Assembly: GCA_036386455.1 (NCBI GenBank)
Contig: DASVVS010000188.1
Coordinates: 1-12,429, forward strand
Reading direction: 5' to 3'
Length of the DNA: 12,429 nucleotides
Source: AC-37 sp036386455
Lineage (GTDB): Bacteria; Actinomycetota; Thermoleophilia; Solirubrobacterales; Thermoleophilaceae
The notes under the pieces: generated by a model
Databases searched by the model: none
The model's input: only the letters and a program-made list of their open reading frames with translations
What the model was told of the DNA's origin: nothing
Position numbers and translations under genes: made by a program
Shown: piece by piece, positions 7,703 to 12,429 of the stretch
How positions within the stretch are numbered: position 1 is the first letter of the stretch
Layout: each line of letters starts with the position of its first letter

Positions 7703-8218
7703 CTACGTCTGGTAGTCGAGGCTCGAGCCCGCGAAGAAGAGGAACCAGACGAAGAAGAGGATCCCCGCCACCACGACGCAGACGACCATGATCACCTCGA
7801 GCGCGTTGACCGGCGTGCGGCCCTCCTGCGACGCCGACTGCGGCCGGTGCCAGGCGAGCCGGGAGTGCGCGAGCGTCGCCTCCGTCAGGCGGCCGGTGAT
7901 CGCGCCGTGGATCCGGTTCATCCGCCCGAGCAGCACGCCGAGGACCGCCATCGTGGAGAACATCCCGACCGCGACGAGCACGTAGAGGGTCCCGTCCGGC
8001 CGCCGGGACTCGGTGAGCTGCGAGCCGATCCACAGCCACGCCACGGGCGTGACGATCCACATCGCGAAGCCGCCGATCGACATCAGCACGACGAGGCCGG
8101 TGGTGCCCAGCCGGCTCAGCGCGCCACGCGACGCGGCCTCCGGGCCCGCGGAGCCGCGCCGCTCGCCCCCGTTGCCGGCGGCGCCTCCGCCCCCCTGCTC
8201 GGCGGTCATCGCGGCCAT
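7703..8218 (-). CDS. Hypothetical protein with three membrane helices
   Basis: A 171-residue protein I cannot assign to a function. The first ~35 residues are Gly/Ala/Glu-rich and probably disordered. Helices lie at about 40-64 (GLVVLMSIGGFAMWIV, then WLWIGSQL), 78-98 (YVLVAVGMFSTMAVLGVLLG) and 140-163 (VIMVVCVVVAGILFFVWFLFF). A basic loop between helices 2 and 3 (about 99-138, GRMNRIHGAITGRLTE and a WHRP motif) is the only other distinctive part. The start is ATG at 8218; ATG 8209 is possible; neither has a clear ribosome-binding site. It lies 40 bases before folC ATG 7662, so probably co-transcribed. I recall similar conserved hypothetical proteins beside folC in Solirubrobacterales, which suggests lineage-specific conservation rather than function. 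Confidence 0.85.
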   Translation of the reverse strand: MAAMTAEQGGGGAAGNGGERRGSAGPEAASRGALSRLGTTGLVVLMSIGGFAMWIVTPVAWLWIGSQLTESRRPDGTLYVLVAVGMFSTMAVLGVLLGRMNRIHGAITGRLTEATLAHSRLAWHRPQSASQEGRTPVNALEVIMVVCVVVAGILFFVWFLFFAGSSLDYQT

Positions 8219-8240
8219 ACCTGGAGTGTGCCCGGGCCCC

Positions 8241-8918
8241 CTAGCCGCCCGGCAGCGACGCCACGAACTCGACGAACTTGCGCGTGTCGCGCACCGGCGG
8301 CCCGTGGCCGAAGCAGACGAGCGCCGGCTCGAGCGCCGCGAGCTTGCGCGCCGAGTCGCGGTTCCGAGCGGGGTCCGGCGTCCAGAAGTCCGGCGGGGTG
8401 CGCAGCCCCGGGATGCCGAGCAGCGGATGCTGGCTGTTGAGCACGTCGCCGAGGATCAGGGTGCGGTCGGACTCGCGCCAGAAGGCCACGTGCCCCGGCG
8501 AGTGGCCCGGAACGTCGAGCACCCTGAAGCCGGGTCCCACCTCGTCGCCCTCGTGCAGCGCACGGTCGACCGGATGCCCCGGGCCCGCGAAGAGCGCGCG
8601 GCTGATCTTGGGCATGAAGTGGTCCGGCATCTCCTCGAGCATCACCTCGCTGCCGCCCTCGGCGACTCGGACGTCGCGCTCGCCCACCCAGTACTGGATG
8701 CCCAGCTTCTGGCAGACGTAGCGGCTCGATCCCTGGTGGTCCGCGTGCGCGTGCGTGAGCGCGTGCGCGTTCACGGTGCGGCCCTCGATCTGCTTCAGGA
8801 TCCGCTTGCCGTCGCGGCGCGTGGCCGCGTCGACGAGGACGTCCCCGATCAGGTACACGTTGATCGCGTTCGGCGGAAAGTACTTGAGCTGGTAGACCTC
8901 GTCGGCGAGCTGTTTCAT
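8241..8918 (-). CDS. MBL-fold (metallo-beta-lactamase superfamily) hydrolase
   Basis: A 225-residue cytoplasmic metallohydrolase with a complete two-metal site: LTHAHADH (54-61; H56, H58, D60, H61), VPGHSPGH (136-143; H139), LGD (156-158; D158) and CFGHGPP (202-208; H205). It begins with the common MBL strand (EVYQLKYFPPNAINVYLIGDVLVDAAT). It is short and lacks extra domains, so it resembles glyoxalase II-like/general MBL hydrolases; the substrate is unknown. The start chosen is ATG 8918 because family N-termini begin about there; ATG 8939 would add seven residues. Its ATG overlaps the ATG of the divergent methyltransferase gene. It ends 22 bases before the three-helix membrane protein gene and may lead the folC operon. 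Confidence 0.92.
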   Translation of the reverse strand: MKQLADEVYQLKYFPPNAINVYLIGDVLVDAATRRDGKRILKQIEGRTVNAHALTHAHADHQGSSRYVCQKLGIQYWVGERDVRVAEGGSEVMLEEMPDHFMPKISRALFAGPGHPVDRALHEGDEVGPGFRVLDVPGHSPGHVAFWRESDRTLILGDVLNSQHPLLGIPGLRTPPDFWTPDPARNRDSARKLAALEPALVCFGHGPPVRDTRKFVEFVASLPGG

Positions 8919-9549
8919 GACGCGCCAGACTAAAGCCATCGCCGCCGCTGCGGCGGGTGCCGCGGGAGCGGCGCTGCTCGGCGCGCTCCACTGGCGCCGC
9001 AACCCGTCCGCGTGCCCGTACGGCCAGCGCTGGTCGCTCGAACTGCCGAAGCCGGGCGTGAGCGCCCGGCGCCTCGTCGACCTGCTCGACCCGCGGCCCG
9101 GCGAGAGGCTGCTCGAGATCGGGCCGGGCACCGGCTACTACACGCTGCCGGTGGCGGAGCGGCTGGACGGCGGGCGGCTCGAGGTCTTCGACCTGCAGCG
9201 GGAGTTCCTCGACCTGGTGACCGAGCGCGCTCGCGGGCGCGGGCTCGGCAACGTGGTCGGCTGGCAGGGCGACGCGCGCGAGCTCCTCTTCGAGGCCGAC
9301 CGCTTCGACGGCGCGTTCCTCGCGCTCGTGCTCGGCGAGATCCCGGACCAAGACGCCGCCCTGCGCGAGCTCGCGCGCGTGGTGAAGCCGGGCGGGCGTG
9401 TGGTCTTCGGCGAGACCGCCTTCGATCCACACCACGTCACGCCGCGCACGCTGAAGCGCCGCGCCGAGGCGGCCGGCCTACGTTTCGAGCGGATGGCGGG
9501 AACGCCGGCCGGCTACGTGGCGAGGTTCGCCGTGCCGGCGGCGGCCTGA
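8917..9549 (+). CDS. Membrane-anchored class I SAM-dependent methyltransferase
   Basis: A 210-residue protein. A short hydrophobic Ala-rich N-terminus (about 7-24) should act as an uncleaved anchor, followed by HWRRNPSACPYGQRWSLELPKP. A Rossmann methyltransferase fold follows: motif I LLEIGPGTGYYT (65-76), the acidic residue binding ribose after strand 2 (VFDLQ, D92), GDAREL (118-123), and the strand-4/5 region DGAFLALVLGEIPD then LRELARVVKPGGRVVFGE (149-166). The substrate is unknown; similar proteins are annotated only as methyltransferases, some as ubiquinone/menaquinone or phospholipid methyltransferase-like. The start is ATG 8917: an in-frame TAG lies shortly upstream and no other start precedes the helix. 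GGCGAG seven bases upstream is a weak ribosome-binding site. Its 3' end overlaps the convergent EAL gene by 37 bases. Confidence 0.88.
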   Translation: MTRQTKAIAAAAAGAAGAALLGALHWRRNPSACPYGQRWSLELPKPGVSARRLVDLLDPRPGERLLEIGPGTGYYTLPVAERLDGGRLEVFDLQREFLDLVTERARGRGLGNVVGWQGDARELLFEADRFDGAFLALVLGEIPDQDAALRELARVVKPGGRVVFGETAFDPHHVTPRTLKRRAEAAGLRFERMAGTPAGYVARFAVPAAA

Positions 9550-11180
9550 GCGCCGTCGACCGCGCGCAGCGCCGGGGCCTCGACGGCCGACAGCGCGTCC
9601 GCGAGCGGCCGCGGGCGGCCGACCTTGTGGCCCTGCGCGTAGCCCACGCCCAGCTCCTTGAGCATCCGCAGAGCCTCGTCGTCGGAGGCGAACACGGCGA
9701 TCGTCTGCGCGCCCGTGCCCTTGGCGAGATCGACCAGCGCCTTGACCACGAGCTGTGCCGTGCGGCTCTCGGTGAGCGTGACGATCAGGTCGCCGTCGAT
9801 CTTCAGGTAGTCCACCGGCAGGTCCTTGAGGAAGCGGAACGAGCCGAAGCTCGTGCCGAAGTCGTCGAGGGCGAAGCTGCATCCCATCGCACGCAGCCGC
9901 TTGGCCACGCGGCTCGCGGCGTCGGGGTCGTCGATCGCCACGCGCTCGGGCACCTCGAGGACCAGCCGCGCCGGGTCGATCCCGGTGGACATCAGCTCGC
10001 GCTCGATCGTGGGCAGCAGCGCGGCGTCGTGGAGCGACTCGGCGCTGAGGTTCACCTCGAGCGTGATGTCGCGGCCGACCTGCGCCTGCTCGGCGATCGT
10101 GCGGACCGCCCGGCGCACGACCCACTGGTCGATCGCACCGGTCAGCCCGGCGCGGCGCGCGACGCCGAAGAACGCCTGCGGCAGGATCAGCCCGCCGTCC
10201 GCGGCGGTCATCCTCAGCAGCAGCTCGTGCTGGGCGATCGCGTCGGTCGCCAGGTCGAGCACGGGCTGGCCGTGCAGCGAGAAGCCGTCGTCGCGCAGCG
10301 CACTCTCGATGTCCGCGGGCCCGATCGTGGGATCGTCGAGGTCGGGCTGCACGCCGGGGCCCTCGGGCACGACGGCGCGAAGCCGGCCGGCCTCGGCCTG
10401 TGCGGCCTGCAGCTCGCTGCGCAGCCGCTCGTTCTCCGAGCGCAGCCACAGCACCTCGGACTCCGACTGGCCCCCGGCGGGGCGGCTGGACCCCGCGGCG
10501 CCCCCGGGGAGCGCCGCGCCGCCGGCGGCGTCCTCTCCCGGCACCGGCTCCTCGCCCGCGACCGGGGTGGCGTCGAAGATCACGAGGGCGCCGCGCGGGT
10601 GCCAGCGCTCCTCCACGCGCTCGCCCATGCCGTCGTCGCCGAGCGGCTTGGGCAGCTCGCCGCCGTCGAGCGCGGTCACGATCAGCCGCAGCACGTCGGC
10701 GTGGCGCTTCTTCATCCGGTGCATCTCCACCGGGTTGCCCTTGTGGGTGATGATGTCCTGGAGCGCGAGGTTCAGGTGGTAGCCATCCCCCATCCGGATG
10801 GGAACGAACGCGACCTCGGTCGTGAGCCGCGAGCCGTCGCGGCGGTGCGTCTCGAGCTGGAGCGTGGCGCCGGCCGGGTCGCTCTTCTCGCCGCGGACGA
10901 TCGGGTCGATCAGCTCGCGGGCCGCGTCGTGCCCGTCGGGGGGCACGAGCGAGGTGGACAGCTCCTCGCCGGTCATCTCGCCGGCGGCCCAGCCGAAGCG
11001 CTTCTCGGCGGCGCGCGTCCAGGCGATGACCTTGCCGTCCGGGCCCACCGAGAGGTAGTCCCCGCTGAGGAAGTGCGTGATCTGCGCCTCGTAGCGCTGG
11101 AGCTGCTCCTGCGTGACGCCTAGAGCGACCTCGGCGAGGTCGGCGGGTTCTTGGGTCTGGACGTCTTGTTCGTCGGCCAT
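9513..11180 (-). CDS. PAS / coiled-coil / EAL-domain protein, probably catalytically degenerate
   Basis: A 555-residue soluble signalling protein. Residues about 28-145 form a PAS sensor domain (FLSGDYLSVGPDGKVIAWTR, later RRDGSRLTTEVAFVPIRMGD and YHLNLALQDI). A poorly conserved linker (about 150-235) and a coiled coil (about 240-270, LWLRSENERLRSELQAAQAE) lead to an EAL domain at about 295-530. EAL motifs seen: the signature as HELLLR (E319), EVNLS (N377), LEVPER (E409), LDDFGTSFGSF (D439, D440), KID (K460) and QGHKVGRP. The usual AEGVE/AEFVE acidic motif reads AVFAS (495-499), so both glutamates are missing. There is no GGDEF domain and no membrane segment. The start chosen is ATG 11180 (MADEQDVQT); GTG 11216 would add 12 residues. 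It may bind c-di-GMP or a partner rather than hydrolyse it. Confidence 0.85.
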   Translation of the reverse strand: MADEQDVQTQEPADLAEVALGVTQEQLQRYEAQITHFLSGDYLSVGPDGKVIAWTRAAEKRFGWAAGEMTGEELSTSLVPPDGHDAARELIDPIVRGEKSDPAGATLQLETHRRDGSRLTTEVAFVPIRMGDGYHLNLALQDIITHKGNPVEMHRMKKRHADVLRLIVTALDGGELPKPLGDDGMGERVEERWHPRGALVIFDATPVAGEEPVPGEDAAGGAALPGGAAGSSRPAGGQSESEVLWLRSENERLRSELQAAQAEAGRLRAVVPEGPGVQPDLDDPTIGPADIESALRDDGFSLHGQPVLDLATDAIAQHELLLRMTAADGGLILPQAFFGVARRAGLTGAIDQWVVRRAVRTIAEQAQVGRDITLEVNLSAESLHDAALLPTIERELMSTGIDPARLVLEVPERVAIDDPDAASRVAKRLRAMGCSFALDDFGTSFGSFRFLKDLPVDYLKIDGDLIVTLTESRTAQLVVKALVDLAKGTGAQTIAVFASDDEALRMLKELGVGYAQGHKVGRPRPLADALSAVEAPALRAVDGAQAAAGTANLAT

Positions 11181-11290
11181 TGGAGGGGCGAGGCGCCTGG
11201 GAGGGTCACGCCTCACTCAGCTCTTCGGCACCCCTCGCGCGTATGGGCGCGCGCAGTGAAGGCGCGTAGAACAAGCGTCCAGGTGGCGGG

Positions 11291-11308
11291 CTGCAAGCGA
11301 TCTTGCAG
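11291..11308. terminator. Perfect hairpin in the clpX / PAS-EAL gap
   Basis: CTGCAAG (11291-11297), loop CGAT, CTTGCAG (11302-11308) form a perfect 7-base stem, extendable by three G-C pairs with one bulged A. It sits in the 160-base gap between the clpX stop (11341) and the EAL start (11180), 33 bases after the clpX stop. The position suits a clpX terminator, but no T-run follows on the minus strand, so it could equally be a protein-binding palindrome or a Rho-dependent pause site. The rest of this gap shows no gene and no convincing promoter. Confidence 0.35.
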
Positions 11309-11340
11309 ACCCCGTAACGGCCTGGAATGCCGCGCGGCGC

Positions 11341-12429
<1,089 letters not shown>

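Noticed and set aside
8919..9131. N-terminal extension of the MBL hydrolase up to 9131
   Set aside because: The extra 71 residues are low-complexity Ser/Ala/Pro/Arg and lie antisense to the methyltransferase domain; the MBL fold begins at the ATG at 8918 (or 8939).
9012..11123. A 703-codon open frame on the plus strand
   Set aside because: It overlaps the methyltransferase in another frame and runs antisense to the PAS/EAL gene. Its translation is Arg/Ala/Gly/His-rich without domains, as expected for shadow frames in GC-rich DNA.

Overview
The window is very GC-rich, dense, mostly single-strand bacterial DNA. Gene content and order (folC, ndk, maf and mreBCD-mrdA in one run), heavy GTG/TTG start use and the individual protein sequences suggest a high-GC actinomycete. 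The closest fit I recognise is a deep-branching lineage of the Thermoleophilia/Solirubrobacterales type, but this is from memory of family sequences and was not searched. No RNA genes, insertion sequences or CRISPR arrays were seen, and no stretch longer than 300 bases lacks a gene.

Layout, read along the minus strand (right to left). ClpX lacks its N-terminus at the right edge and is followed by a PAS/EAL signalling protein. Next is a divergent pair, a metallo-beta-lactamase-fold hydrolase (-) and a membrane-anchored methyltransferase (+), whose ATG start codons share two bases. Then come a three-helix membrane protein of unknown function, folC, an unlisted 38-residue membrane microprotein that overlaps folC by GTGA, a membrane protein with a double zinc ribbon, ndk and maf. 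One plus-strand gene interrupts the series: an AbiEi-like/DUF559 gene broken by an in-frame TGA, with a strong inverted repeat on its start codon. The left part is the rod-shape operon mreB-mreC-mreD-mrdA, the last gene running off the left edge.

Functionally this is mainly a housekeeping region. MreB, MreC, MreD and PBP2 form the elongasome that places lateral wall synthesis. Maf and Ndk act on the nucleotide pool, FolC on folate polyglutamylation, and ClpX unfolds proteins for ClpP. The accessory genes are the methyltransferase/hydrolase pair, the EAL protein (which lacks acidic residues expected of an active c-di-GMP phosphodiesterase) and the broken DUF559 gene. The best leads are the inverted repeat over the start of the DUF559 gene with its single in-frame stop, the degenerate EAL domain, the coupled microprotein, the overlapping divergent starts and an abrupt codon-usage change within clpX.
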